NCBI GenBank assembly: GCA_937919945.1
Contig: CALESY010000106.1
Coordinates: forward strand, 1-52,823
Direction: 5' to 3'
Length of the DNA: 52,823 nucleotides
Source of the DNA: an uncultured Chitinophagaceae bacterium
Lineage (GTDB): Bacteria > Bacteroidota > Bacteroidia > Chitinophagales > Chitinophagaceae
Positions 8,120 through 17,015 of the stretch are shown piece after piece. The notes beneath the pieces were generated by a model. That model did not search any database. It was not told where the DNA came from and saw only the letters and a program-made list of their open reading frames with translations. The translations under genes and the position numbers were made by a program. Numbering within the stretch: the first letter of the stretch is position 1; every line of letters starts with the position of its first letter.

Positions 8120-9556
8120 CTAGTGATGCGCGTGATCCAGTTCGTGTTTAAACTCTTCTGTGCTCTTTGCATCAATCGCTTCCATTTTCTTCTTGTAGCT
8201 TTCGCCTGATGTTTTCAGTACGAATTTGATTTCCGCTACTGCTATAACAGGGAAGTATTTGGCAAACAGGAAGAAGCATGTAAAGAACAAACCGAATGTA
8301 CCGAGGTAGAAGCCGATTTCAGGCCATGTTGGGCTGTAATACGTCCAGCTACCTGGCAGGTAATCGCGATACAGTGATGTAACGATGATTACAAAGCGTT
8401 CGAACCACATACCTATATTCACTACAATAGACATAATGAATGTGAAAGGTATATTACGACGAAGTTTTTTGAACCAGAATAACTGAGGCGATACCACGTT
8501 ACATGTCATCATTGCCCAATAGCTCCACCAGTACGGGCCAAGTATACGCCATTTGAAAGCTTCTTGCTCATACAACACACCGCTGTACCAAGACATGAAA
8601 AGCTCTGTAAGGTAAGCTACACCCACTATAGAACCTGTAAGTACGATTACTTTATTCATCGCCTCCAAGTGGCCGATGGTGATGTAATCTTCCAGACCTA
8701 ATATTTTACGACAAACTATCAATAGTGTTTGTACCATCGCAAAGCCTGAGAAGATGGCACCCGCAACGAAGTATGGCGGGAAGATGGTAGTATGCCAACC
8801 GGGTATTACTGATGTAGCAAAGTCAAAAGATACTATCGTGTGTACTGAAAGTACCAGTGGTGTACTCAAACCTGCCAACACCAATGAAAGTGCCTCGTGA
8901 CGCTGCCAGTTTTTAGCCGTACCCGTCCAGCCGAATGATGCAAGACCATACAGACGTTTACGCAATTTAGTTTTAGCACGGTCGCGTACAGTTGCAAAGT
9001 CAGGTATTAAACCAGAGTACCAGAATAATAATGATACCGTGAAGTAAGTAGATATCGCAAATACGTCCCAAAGAAGTGCTGAGTTGAAGTTAGGCCAAAG
9101 CGGACCACGACTGTTGGGGTAAGGCAGTACGAAGAAACCGTCCCATACACGACCCATGTGGAAAATCGGGAACTGGCCCGCACACATTACCGCGAATATT
9201 GTCATGGCTTCCGCAGCACGGTTTACACCTGTTCTCCATCCTTGACGGAAGAGCAACAAGATGGCAGAGATAAGCGTACCGGCGTGACCAATACCTACCC
9301 ACCATACGAAGTTGGTGATGTCCCAACCCCAACCTACCGTACGGTTGATACCCCATACACCGATACCGTAATAAACTTCCCATGTTACAGAGAAAACACC
9401 TAACAGCAACAGTGCCACTGAAAAGAAGAAACCAACATACCACATACGGCCCGGTTTCTTTTCTATAGGGCTGATTATATCTTCTGTTACCTGATGATAT
9501 GTTTTATCACCATCTACCAGCGGTTCCCGTACAAACGATTCGTACTTTAAATGCAT
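8120..9556 (-). CDS. actC: Alternative complex III, quinol-oxidising membrane subunit ActC (NrfD-like)
   Basis: A 478-residue NrfD/PsrC-family integral membrane protein with about ten helices. In ACIII it carries the quinol site next to ActB. Conserved family stretches include WGWDITNFVWWVGIGHAGTL near residues 78-97, GRVWDGFFVLPYPNSRGPLWP and PHYFVAGAIFSGFAM-like sequence around 255-270. The C-terminus is short and hydrophilic, ending HELDHAHH. It lies between actB and actD in the standard operon order. The ATG at 9556 follows the actB stop by about 78 bases. Confidence 0.94.
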   Translation of the reverse strand: MHLKYESFVREPLVDGDKTYHQVTEDIISPIEKKPGRMWYVGFFFSVALLLLGVFSVTWEVYYGIGVWGINRTVGWGWDITNFVWWVGIGHAGTLISAILLLFRQGWRTGVNRAAEAMTIFAVMCAGQFPIFHMGRVWDGFFVLPYPNSRGPLWPNFNSALLWDVFAISTYFTVSLLFWYSGLIPDFATVRDRAKTKLRKRLYGLASFGWTGTAKNWQRHEALSLVLAGLSTPLVLSVHTIVSFDFATSVIPGWHTTIFPPYFVAGAIFSGFAMVQTLLIVCRKILGLEDYITIGHLEAMNKVIVLTGSIVGVAYLTELFMSWYSGVLYEQEAFKWRILGPYWWSYWAMMTCNVVSPQLFWFKKLRRNIPFTFIMSIVVNIGMWFERFVIIVTSLYRDYLPGSWTYYSPTWPEIGFYLGTFGLFFTCFFLFAKYFPVIAVAEIKFVLKTSGESYKKKMEAIDAKSTEEFKHELDHAHH

Positions 9557-9634
9557 AGCGCCTTATTAGTAAAAAAGTTCTTTGTTTTTATTTCTTTCAG
9601 TGCTTTCGCACCGTTTATTCCTTTTGTCGCGATA

Positions 9635-12600
9635 TTATATGTGGTCTATATACAAACCATCCGTTGCCTCGTTGCCACCTACTATCACATCCGTATTGCG
9701 GATTTTCGACATGTAGTTTACATTAGGCAGTGTATGTATTTGCTCCAGCACATAGAATACGCGCTCTTTATTTTCTTTACGCAGTTTAGCTATCTGGCTA
9801 TCCTTATCATTCACATTACCAAATACGATAGCGTCTGAAGGACAAGCTGATTGACAAGCTGTTCTTACAGCACCGTCTTTCATCGGTTCGCCTTTTTTCT
9901 TAGCATCCAGTTTCGCTTCCTGCAAACGCTGTACGCAGAAGCTACATTTTTCCATCACACCACGGCTACGTACCGTTACGTCAGGGTTCAGCACCATGCG
10001 TGTCAGGTCATCGTTCACATCATCGCGGCGGTAGTCTTCGTACAGGTTGTCGTCAAAGCAATCCGCACCGTTCCAGTCCATCCAGTTAAAGTGACGTACT
10101 TTATACGGACAGTTGTTGGCGCAATATTTAGTACCGATACAACGGTTATAAGCCATTTGGTTCAAGCCTTCGCTGCTGTGGTTGGTTGCAGACACCGGAC
10201 ATACGTTTTCGCATGGCGCGTTGTCGCAGTGCTGACACATCATCGGTTGGAAGATAGTCTGGATAGTATCCGGGTCATTCGGCATACCGCTGAAGTAGCG
10301 GTCAATACGCAACCAGTGCATTTCCTGAGATTTCAGTACGTGCGTTTTACCAACTACTGATATATTGTTCTCTGCCTGACAACCAATAACACAAGCACCG
10401 CAACCGGTACAAGCCGTCAGGTCTATAGACATACCCCAATGGATACCCGGTGATTCGTATTCCGGATACAGCGTACCGTTTTTACGGAAGCCTTCTTCGT
10501 CCACCACTATTGCTGCTGCTGCTGCACTTGCTGCATCAACAGGATTGTGTGCTTTTTCTTCACCATGCCCGCCTTTTGCGTGTTCACCACCATGCGCTTC
10601 GCCATGTTCTTCCCAAGGCAATGTAGTATAGTGGCCAATCTCCGCATTACGTGCTTCTATCAGCGCGTTGGGGTTCTTAGCGAAGTCTGCCAATGTGTAC
10701 TCACGTACTACAGGGCGCGCTTCGTAGCTATGGTGTGTTTGTGTGATGGCTACATCATGTGTTTCCTCAGTTGGTTTGATGGTTACACCTGCGCTGTATA
10801 CAAAGTTTTGCCCGTTTTTGTTATAGCTAACAAAAGGATACGCATTCTTACCACCTATTTCTTTACCGAATTTGTCTTTACCTGTTGCAGCAGCACGGCC
10901 TACTTTAGCATCACGGCCAAAGCCTACAGCTATTGCTACTACGTCGTTGTGCATACCCGGCACTACTACCAATGGCAGTTTTACTGTTTGCCCGTTGGCA
11001 GAAACTTCAATTACTTTCTTAGCATTTACTACTTCCGTGATGCTTGTCAATTCAGCACCCAGTTCGTATGCTTTCTTAGGTGATACGCAAGCGTAGTTGT
11101 CCCAAGTTGCTTTTGTTATCGGGTCTGGCATTTCAAGCAACCAAGGATTGTTGCTCCATGCACCACCCTTACCGATAGATACTTTCTCGTACACTATCAG
11201 CTCCATACCGCTTACAGGTTTTGCAGCCTGTATGGCAGCTACAGCAGCACTTACGTTACCGCTGAAAGCGCCACCGCCCATTGGCATGTCACCTGCAGGG
11301 TTTACAACACCGTCTTGTAATGCTTTATCAAAATTGCTTTGTCCGCCCAGTTTGCTTGTCCAGTAGTTCTTCCACATATCGCCATACGTGGTAGTAGCAC
11401 CCGCCCATACCAACAGGCTATCTTGGAAAGCGCGTGTCTTGAACAATGGCGCGATGCCTGGTTGCATCAGGCTATAGTAACCTGTTTTAGGTTCTGCATC
11501 ACCCCAACTTTCCAGCCAATGATTATCAGGCACTACATATTTACAAGCCTGTGCTGTTTCGTCCATACGCTCAGCGAATGATACGCTAACAGCTACGTTT
11601 TTCAACGCTTCGGCAAATTTCTTTCCGTTGTAGTAATCGTACACAGGGTTTACATCCTGCATAAATACAGCACCTACTTCGCCTTTGCTCATGGCATCTG
11701 TCAGCGCTACCATATCCGCATCTATACCTGCTTTGTAGTTGCTGGTAACAGCCCAGTTGATGGTAGTACCATTTGCACCGATAGCTGCGTTGATGGCGTT
11801 TACTACTGTTTGGATATTTACATCGTTCGCACCGCAAACCACTAAACCGTTACCTTTTTTCAGGTCGGCAGCAGCTTTAGTTACGAGTGTATTCAGTTTT
11901 TTGCTGGCAAGTGATGGCGCAGCACCGGTTGTAACTGCATTGTACAACGCTATCGCCACAGCACCCATTTCAGATGGTTTGCAAGTAGCGCGGTCGTCTG
12001 CAGCAGCACCTGTGATGGTATGATTTGCTTCTACCTGATAGTGCTTTGACATGTTCAGGTTTTTGGCAGTCACTTTACGGCCTTGCGCGTATTGTTTAGA
12101 AAACTCAGCAGGCGATAACCATGTACCGAGGAAGTCTGCACCCAAACCAAAGATGGTTTGTGCTTTATCGAAATGATAAGAAGGCAATGCACGTTTTCCG
12201 TAGCTTGCTTCGTTTGCCTGCAGCATACCGCTGTACGATATAGCATCGTACGTAACATGTTTGGCTGTAGGATATTTCGCTATAAATTGATTGATAACTT
12301 CTTTTGTAGTAGGGCTAAGGATAGTAGATGTAAGGATGTAAACCGATTTTGTATTGCTTGCCAATGCTTCTTTCACACTACGGTCTATCGCTTCGAAAGT
12401 AGCTTCTTTACCTTCTGCCATTGGTTGGCGCAAGCGTGCTTTATCGTACAGATTCAATACGGCAGCTTGTACGCGTGCAGTAGTGGCTCCCTGTGTTATG
12501 GGCGACAGCTTGTTACCTTCCAGCTTTATAGGGCGGCCATCGCGCGTTTTGATAACTACCGCACAATATTCGCCACCATCTACAAAGGTAGAGGCATAGT

Positions 12601-12868
12601 AGTTAGCTACACCCGGCACAATGTCTTCCGGCTTTATAGCATAAGGTATTACCTTACGTACAGGCATTTCGCAACTGGCAGCCAATGTAGCAGCCACTGT
12701 GCTGAAACCCAGATATTTCAAAAAGTCGCGGCGGGGAGTAGATGCGTCCAGCAGGTTGCCACCCAAATCAAACGGCAACGGCTCTTTAAACTCATTTTCT
12801 ACTGCTTCTTTATGAGCTGTCGTATCGTTCAGCTCTTCAAGACCCTTCCAATATTGTTTTTGACTCAT
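9635..12868 (-). CDS. actB: Alternative complex III, iron-sulfur subunit ActB
   Basis: The large periplasmic subunit of ACIII (1077 residues from the ATG at 12868; the open frame starts at a TTG three codons earlier). It fuses a molybdopterin-oxidoreductase-like domain (about 60-720, without evidence of a bound molybdopterin, as in other ActB) to a ferredoxin domain. Four Cys clusters are visible: CTGCGACVIGC, CQHCDNAPCENVC, CIGTKYCANNC and CSFCVQRL with CQSACP, consistent with three 4Fe-4S and one 3Fe-4S centre. A Tat motif RRDFLKYLGF near residue 47 is followed by a hydrophobic stretch and a lipobox-like LAASC. A His/Glu-rich linker (five His in 23 residues, about 745-770) joins the two halves. 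It relays electrons from quinol to the ActA hemes. Confidence 0.95.
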   Translation of the reverse strand: MSQKQYWKGLEELNDTTAHKEAVENEFKEPLPFDLGGNLLDASTPRRDFLKYLGFSTVAATLAASCEMPVRKVIPYAIKPEDIVPGVANYYASTFVDGGEYCAVVIKTRDGRPIKLEGNKLSPITQGATTARVQAAVLNLYDKARLRQPMAEGKEATFEAIDRSVKEALASNTKSVYILTSTILSPTTKEVINQFIAKYPTAKHVTYDAISYSGMLQANEASYGKRALPSYHFDKAQTIFGLGADFLGTWLSPAEFSKQYAQGRKVTAKNLNMSKHYQVEANHTITGAAADDRATCKPSEMGAVAIALYNAVTTGAAPSLASKKLNTLVTKAAADLKKGNGLVVCGANDVNIQTVVNAINAAIGANGTTINWAVTSNYKAGIDADMVALTDAMSKGEVGAVFMQDVNPVYDYYNGKKFAEALKNVAVSVSFAERMDETAQACKYVVPDNHWLESWGDAEPKTGYYSLMQPGIAPLFKTRAFQDSLLVWAGATTTYGDMWKNYWTSKLGGQSNFDKALQDGVVNPAGDMPMGGGAFSGNVSAAVAAIQAAKPVSGMELIVYEKVSIGKGGAWSNNPWLLEMPDPITKATWDNYACVSPKKAYELGAELTSITEVVNAKKVIEVSANGQTVKLPLVVVPGMHNDVVAIAVGFGRDAKVGRAAATGKDKFGKEIGGKNAYPFVSYNKNGQNFVYSAGVTIKPTEETHDVAITQTHHSYEARPVVREYTLADFAKNPNALIEARNAEIGHYTTLPWEEHGEAHGGEHAKGGHGEEKAHNPVDAASAAAAAIVVDEEGFRKNGTLYPEYESPGIHWGMSIDLTACTGCGACVIGCQAENNISVVGKTHVLKSQEMHWLRIDRYFSGMPNDPDTIQTIFQPMMCQHCDNAPCENVCPVSATNHSSEGLNQMAYNRCIGTKYCANNCPYKVRHFNWMDWNGADCFDDNLYEDYRRDDVNDDLTRMVLNPDVTVRSRGVMEKCSFCVQRLQEAKLDAKKKGEPMKDGAVRTACQSACPSDAIVFGNVNDKDSQIAKLRKENKERVFYVLEQIHTLPNVNYMSKIRNTDVIVGGNEATDGLYIDHI

Positions 12869-12935
12869 ACGGTTCAATCCGGTATAAATTGTTTCCGAAT
12901 ATTTTTTATTACTTGATTAACAATGCTTTACTGAA

Positions 12936-14201
12936 TTAGTAGTGACATTTTTGGCACTCAAGGCCACCTATGTCTTCTACTGTTACGCCGGTACGTTTAC
13001 CCGATTTCAGTTCAGCATGGTATTTCTCAAATATTGAATAATAGTTGTTGCTTGTAAACTGCACTTCCGTTTGGCGGTGGCAGTTGATACACCAGCCCAT
13101 TGATAATGGAGAGAATTGGTACACCTCATCCATTTCGTGTATCGGACCGTGGCACTGCTGACACTGTACTTTACCCACCGCAGTATGCTGAGAGTGGTTG
13201 AAGTAAACGTGGTCAGGCAGGTTGTGTATTTTCACCCATTCAATAGGTGTTGCTTTGATATTGCCGTTCTCGTCGCGGATATAGTCTTTCTTAACAGGAT
13301 CCCAGCCGGCATATTTGTATAGCTTCTGTATTTCAGCTGTACCGTCTATCTTCTTGCCTTCTGCCGTTACCAACGGGTGTTCTTCAGCACCTGTGTACTC
13401 GTTTATCTGCTTGTGGCAGTTCATACACACGTTAGTAGATGGTATCATAGCGTGCTTGCTCTTCTCAGCACCTGCGTGGCAATACAAACAGTTTACCTGA
13501 TTGATACCCGCGTGTACTTTGTGAGAGTAGAAGATAGGCTGCTCCGGCATGTAGTTTTGCTGGCGGCCCAGTTCTACAGCACCATTTGTTATCCAGTAAC
13601 CCGCAAAGATGAAAGCAAGAATAACCGTCATGGCTATTACCACTTTATTGCGGTAGAAAGGTATTTCTTTTACGTTAGGTACTCCGTCTTTTTCATTAGC
13701 AACACGCTTCAGACCACTATTTACACGCCACAGGATGAATGCCAATGCCAGCAGGATGATAGTAACCATGCTGTATATCCAGTTGCTACCTGTTGAATCC
13801 TTAGCAGTTGAAGTAGTTGCTGCACCTGCACCGTCGTCTTTCTTAGGTGGCTCTACACTGTTTACATAGGTAATGATGGCATCAATCTCTTCGTTTGAGA
13901 GATTGGGGAATGCCGTCATGGCTGTTTTATTCCACTTGGCATATATGTCGTTAGCATACTTGTCGCCACTTGAAATAACAGAAGCTGAGTTCTTTATCCA
14001 GCTATACAACCATTCTTTGCTGGGCACACGTGCATCCACACCTTTCAGTGCAGGACCTGTGGCATCCTTCAATGGATTGTGACAGCTTGCGCAGTTTGAT
14101 TGGAATAGTGCTTTACCGTCTGGTGCGGCAAATGCAGGCAGGTTGAATACGAACAGTGTAAACACCAAAGCAATCATGCCTTGGGCAATACTCCGGACCA
14201 T
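12936..14201 (-). CDS. actA: Alternative complex III, multiheme cytochrome ActA with fused N-terminal monoheme domain
   Basis: First gene of the operon. The open frame extends to 14306, but the ATG at 14201 gives a good signal peptide (residues 1-25, ending AFA), so 421 residues are likely; a GTG a few codons upstream is a less likely alternative. A class I cytochrome c domain with CASCH at 37-41 is followed by two membrane helices (about 142-159 and 186-203) and then five heme sites, CLYCH (238-242), CMNCH, CQQCH, CINCH and CQKCH at the extreme C-terminus. The five C-terminal sites are the usual pentaheme ActA. The N-terminal sixth heme is an addition or a lineage-specific form. It would be well placed to pass electrons to the CuA of Cox2. 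Confidence 0.94.
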   Translation of the reverse strand: MVRSIAQGMIALVFTLFVFNLPAFAAPDGKALFQSNCASCHNPLKDATGPALKGVDARVPSKEWLYSWIKNSASVISSGDKYANDIYAKWNKTAMTAFPNLSNEEIDAIITYVNSVEPPKKDDGAGAATTSTAKDSTGSNWIYSMVTIILLALAFILWRVNSGLKRVANEKDGVPNVKEIPFYRNKVVIAMTVILAFIFAGYWITNGAVELGRQQNYMPEQPIFYSHKVHAGINQVNCLYCHAGAEKSKHAMIPSTNVCMNCHKQINEYTGAEEHPLVTAEGKKIDGTAEIQKLYKYAGWDPVKKDYIRDENGNIKATPIEWVKIHNLPDHVYFNHSQHTAVGKVQCQQCHGPIHEMDEVYQFSPLSMGWCINCHRQTEVQFTSNNYYSIFEKYHAELKSGKRTGVTVEDIGGLECQKCHY

Positions 14202-14488
14202 CGGCTTAATATATTCTGACACTAGGAATGATTTTTTTAATATTAACGTTCCTTTTAGACAAAGCGTGGGCGAAATTACAACACAATGACGAAAGTTTAT
14301 ACACATTTGCTAAAAAATGTTTTTCAATACTGGCAAGGGTTTCAGCGGATATTTTAATTCTGACAATTTGTTTTTGTCATGCCTTTGTCAGCCTCAAACA
14401 CTTACCTATTTAATCTGTTTTTAATGCTTACTATATCAAAAAATCTACACTATTAAAGAAATCCAACCTTCTCGCTAAAAATCATCTT
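14202..14488. other. Intergenic region upstream of the act-cox operon
   Basis: A 287-base AT-rich spacer between the SDR stop and actA, both on the minus strand. It should contain the act promoter, but no exact TAnnTTTG is found on the minus strand; TAATTTCG (near 14271-14278) is a one-mismatch candidate. The notable content is the TTGTCA cluster at 14361-14390. No credible coding sequence is seen. Confidence 0.6.
14361..14390 (-). promoter_or_regulatory. TTGTCA triple site upstream of actA
   Basis: TGACAA (14361-14366) and TTGTCA (14374-14379) form an inverted repeat with a 7-base centre. A second TTTGTCA (14384-14390) repeats the heptamer at 14373-14379 in direct orientation with an 11-base pitch (7-bp repeat, 4-bp gap). 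An 11-bp direct-repeat pitch is the layout used by PhoB/OmpR-family regulators. The same hexamer occurs three times upstream of the response regulator at 18-728. Confidence 0.45.
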
Positions 14489-15277
14489 TTATATACTTCC
14501 TGTTCTGCCTCCATCAACCGGTATGCTTGTACCGTTTACATAACCCGCTGCCGGAGAAGCTAAAAATGCTACCATAGCCGCTATTTCTTCAGGCTTACCA
14601 AACCGTTTAGCAGGTATTTCTTCCAGCATCTCTTTCTCTACCTCGTCCAGTGCCACGCCTGTTTTGGTTGATTTGTTGTTGATGATATTCTCCAACCTTG
14701 CCGTAGCGGTTGCCCCGGGCAGCACATTATTCACCGTTATGCCGAATGGCGCCAGCTCATTTGCCATGGTCTTCGCCCAGCTTGCTACTGCGCCGCGTAT
14801 AGTATTAGATACGCCCAAGCCCTTCAACGGTATCTTTACCGAGGTGGAAATCACGTTCACTATCCTTCCGTATCCAGCCGCTTTCATACTTTCAATTGCA
14901 AGTGTAGCAAGTATGTGGTTACAAATCAAATGTTGTTGAAAAGCCTGCAGAAAATTGTCGGGTTTTGCGTCAACAATCGGCCCTGCTGCAGGCCCGCCCG
15001 TGTTGTTTATCAGTATGTGGATGGCGTTTTGTTTAACGTACGCACCTACCACATCCTGCACATGTTGCGGATTACTGAAGTCTGCCACTAAATAGTTGTG
15101 ATGCTGCCCTTGCGTCGTATCCAGCTGAGCTATAGCTTGTTTCAGCGCATCTTCATTACGGGCTATCAGCACACAGTTGGCACCCAAAGCAGCCAATGCC
15201 TGTGCGCTTGCAAAACCAATACCCTGTGTACTACCAGCTACCAATGCGGTTTTCCCGCTTAGGTTCATCGAAAGCAT
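14489..15277 (-). CDS. Short-chain dehydrogenase/reductase-like protein with altered catalytic residues
   Basis: A 262-residue SDR-fold protein. The Rossmann motif GSTQGIG (near residues 16-22), the NNTGG motif in place of NNAG, and the C-terminal GYVNGTSIPVDGG all identify the family. The usual catalytic YxxxK is replaced: the aligned segment reads GVSNTIRGAVASWAK, so Ser stands at the Tyr position and Arg at the Lys position, while the upstream Ser (ISTS) is kept. A subfamily of SDRs with this sort of replacement exists, but its chemistry is not known to me. Two ATGs, 15277 and 15268 (MNLSGKTALV), are possible; the second fits SDR N-termini better. It is the last gene of pssA-purS-rsmI-SDR, 27 bases after rsmI. 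Substrate cannot be predicted. Confidence 0.85.
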   Translation of the reverse strand: MLSMNLSGKTALVAGSTQGIGFASAQALAALGANCVLIARNEDALKQAIAQLDTTQGQHHNYLVADFSNPQHVQDVVGAYVKQNAIHILINNTGGPAAGPIVDAKPDNFLQAFQQHLICNHILATLAIESMKAAGYGRIVNVISTSVKIPLKGLGVSNTIRGAVASWAKTMANELAPFGITVNNVLPGATATARLENIINNKSTKTGVALDEVEKEMLEEIPAKRFGKPEEIAAMVAFLASPAAGYVNGTSIPVDGGRTGSI

Positions 15278-15304
15278 ATCTATATAATTTTAGTCGTACA
15301 GTTT

Positions 15305-15973
15305 TTATTCTTTACCTGCTATCACTATCACTATCTCGCCTTTTGGGGCGTGTGTTTCGTAGTGTGTTGCCAATTCTGCCAGCGTACCTTTTCTTGTTTC
15401 TTCAAACATCTTGGTAAGCTCTCTGCACACGGCCGCTTGCCTGTCTGCACCAAAGTATTCTGCCAGTTCTTTCAACGCCTTTGCCAGCCTGTGTGGCGAC
15501 TCGTAGAGTATCACAGTACGCTCTTCCGTCGCCAGTTTGGTGAGCATGGTATGCCTGCCTTTCTTTAATGGTAAGAAGCCCTCAAAAGCAAAGCGGTTGC
15601 TGGGTATGCCGCTCTGCACCAAAGCAGGCACAAAAGCGGTGGCACCCGGCAGGCACTCTACAGGTATATCATGCTTTATACACTCACGCAATAACAAAAA
15701 ACCCGGATCTGATATACCAGGCGTACCCGCATCTGTTATCAGTGCGAATGTTTTGCCTGCTTGCATTTGTTCTACCAGATGCGTCACTATCTTATGTTCG
15801 TTGTGCTGATGGTATGGTGTCAATGGTTTCTGAATACCGTAGTGCTTCAACAATACGCTGCTGGTACGTGTATCTTCACACAGAATCACATCCGCGTTTT
15901 TCAATACATCTACTGCACGGTAAGTTATATCGCCGAGGTTACCTATGGGGGAAGGAACAAGGTACAGGCGCAT
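15305..15973 (-). CDS. rsmI: 16S rRNA (cytidine-1402-2'-O)-methyltransferase
   Basis: RsmI transfers a methyl group from SAM to the 2'-O of C1402 in the ribosomal decoding centre. It belongs to the tetrapyrrole-methylase-like fold. Signature segments are LYLVPSPIGNLGDITYRA at the N-terminus, ILCEDTRTSSVLL, ITDAGTPGISDPG and FEGFLPLKKGRH. The open frame runs upstream to 16048, but the first 25 codons overlap purS and do not resemble the family. The ATG at 15973 gives the standard MRLYLVPSPIGN start and a 222-residue protein, 7 bases after the purS stop. The gap and shared strand imply cotranscription with pssA and purS. Confidence 0.94.
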   Translation of the reverse strand: MRLYLVPSPIGNLGDITYRAVDVLKNADVILCEDTRTSSVLLKHYGIQKPLTPYHQHNEHKIVTHLVEQMQAGKTFALITDAGTPGISDPGFLLLRECIKHDIPVECLPGATAFVPALVQSGIPSNRFAFEGFLPLKKGRHTMLTKLATEERTVILYESPHRLAKALKELAEYFGADRQAAVCRELTKMFEETRKGTLAELATHYETHAPKGEIVIVIAGKE

Positions 15974-15980
15974 AACTGTG

Positions 15981-16232
15981 TTATCCTTCTGTAATGCTGA
16001 ATTCAAAAGACTCCATAACAGGGTTTGCCAGCAGCTTGCTGCAGGCATCTTTCACCACAGCTTCGGCAGCTACCTTATCAGTTGCTTCTACATGCAGGGT
16101 GATGTGTTTACCAATACGTACATCCTGCACGGCTGTAAGGCCCAGATTATGCAGGCTGTTATTAACTGCCTTTCCTTGCGGGTCCAGCAATTCTTTCAAT
16201 GGCATTACGTTGATATGAGCAGTGTATTTCAT
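15981..16232 (-). CDS. purS: Phosphoribosylformylglycinamidine synthase subunit PurS
   Basis: PurS (83 residues) is the small structural subunit of the three-part FGAM synthase PurSQL in purine biosynthesis; it bridges PurQ and PurL for ammonia channelling. The sequence MKYTAHINVMPLKELLDPQGKAV has the family's VxxKxxxxDPQG motif, and LGLTAVQDVRIGKHITL matches the second conserved strand. The open frame extends upstream to 16388, but that part lies within pssA and is not PurS-like. The ATG at 16232 is therefore chosen, 11 bases after pssA. purQ and purL are not in this window, so this is a separated purS gene. Confidence 0.93.
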   Translation of the reverse strand: MKYTAHINVMPLKELLDPQGKAVNNSLHNLGLTAVQDVRIGKHITLHVEATDKVAAEAVVKDACSKLLANPVMESFEFSITEG

Positions 16233-16243
16233 CTTGTATTGTT

Positions 16244-17008
16244 TTATGCTTCTTTCGGTTTGTATATAAAAGACAAAAGTATGTACAGAATAAATGCTAA
16301 TGGCAATGCTGCTACGTGCAGTACGGGCAATGCAGCCAAACCTGCTACTATTATCACCGCCTGTGGCCAGTAGTATGCGGGCTTCCATTTGGCAGGCATA
16401 AATTTGATGAATCGTATTTTAGACACCATCAGCCAACATAGCAGTGCTATCAGCAAATAAAGCACCCATTTGTTTTGTAAGATTGCCCCCAAACCCATAG
16501 GATTATACCAATTAATCAATGGCAGAAACGCTACGAATATTCCTACAGCAGGTATGGGCATACCTACAAATGAACTCTTGTCTTCGCTTACAGATACATT
16601 AAAACGTGCCAGCCGCAACGCGCCGAAACAGGCTATCAAAAAAGCAGGGCTCATGGCCAGCATACTCACATCCAGCGCGTTTGGCTCTAGCATATAAGTT
16701 GCCCACAGCATTTTGAAGAATATCATAGATGGAGCTACACCAAACGATACGACATCTGCCAGCGAGTCGAGGTCGGCACCAATAGATGACGATACCTTCA
16801 AAGCCCTTGCTGCAGCGCCGTCCAGCATATCGCACACTGCAGCGGCAAATATGAAAATGCTACCCCAGTATGCCTGTTCTGTACCCACAATCCAATACTG
16901 TTCACCATTTACAAGCGATAAAAACGGCTGTGAATTGAGCGTGAAGGCGATAGCTATACAGCCACAAAACAAATTAGCTAATGTCAGCAGATTGGGTAGA
17001 TGCCTCAT
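16244..17008 (-). CDS. pssA: CDP-diacylglycerol--serine O-phosphatidyltransferase
   Basis: A 254-residue integral membrane enzyme that makes phosphatidylserine from CDP-diacylglycerol and serine, the route to phosphatidylethanolamine. The CDP-alcohol phosphotransferase motif DG-x2-AR-x8-G-x3-D-x3-D is complete in DGAAARALKVSSSIGADLD followed by SLAD (about residues 60-82). Several membrane helices surround it, beginning with MRHLPNLLTLANLFCGCIAIAF. It heads an operon with purS, rsmI and an SDR. The -7-like element ends only 7 bases before the ATG at 17008, so the mRNA may be leaderless. Confidence 0.93.
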   Translation of the reverse strand: MRHLPNLLTLANLFCGCIAIAFTLNSQPFLSLVNGEQYWIVGTEQAYWGSIFIFAAAVCDMLDGAAARALKVSSSIGADLDSLADVVSFGVAPSMIFFKMLWATYMLEPNALDVSMLAMSPAFLIACFGALRLARFNVSVSEDKSSFVGMPIPAVGIFVAFLPLINWYNPMGLGAILQNKWVLYLLIALLCWLMVSKIRFIKFMPAKWKPAYYWPQAVIIVAGLAALPVLHVAALPLAFILYILLSFIYKPKEA

Positions 17009-17015
17009 GAGGGCG

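Noticed and set aside
12158..12916. A 252-codon plus-strand open frame opposite actB
   Set aside because: Cys- and Phe-rich shadow frame with no family resemblance, antisense to the well-supported actB N-terminus.
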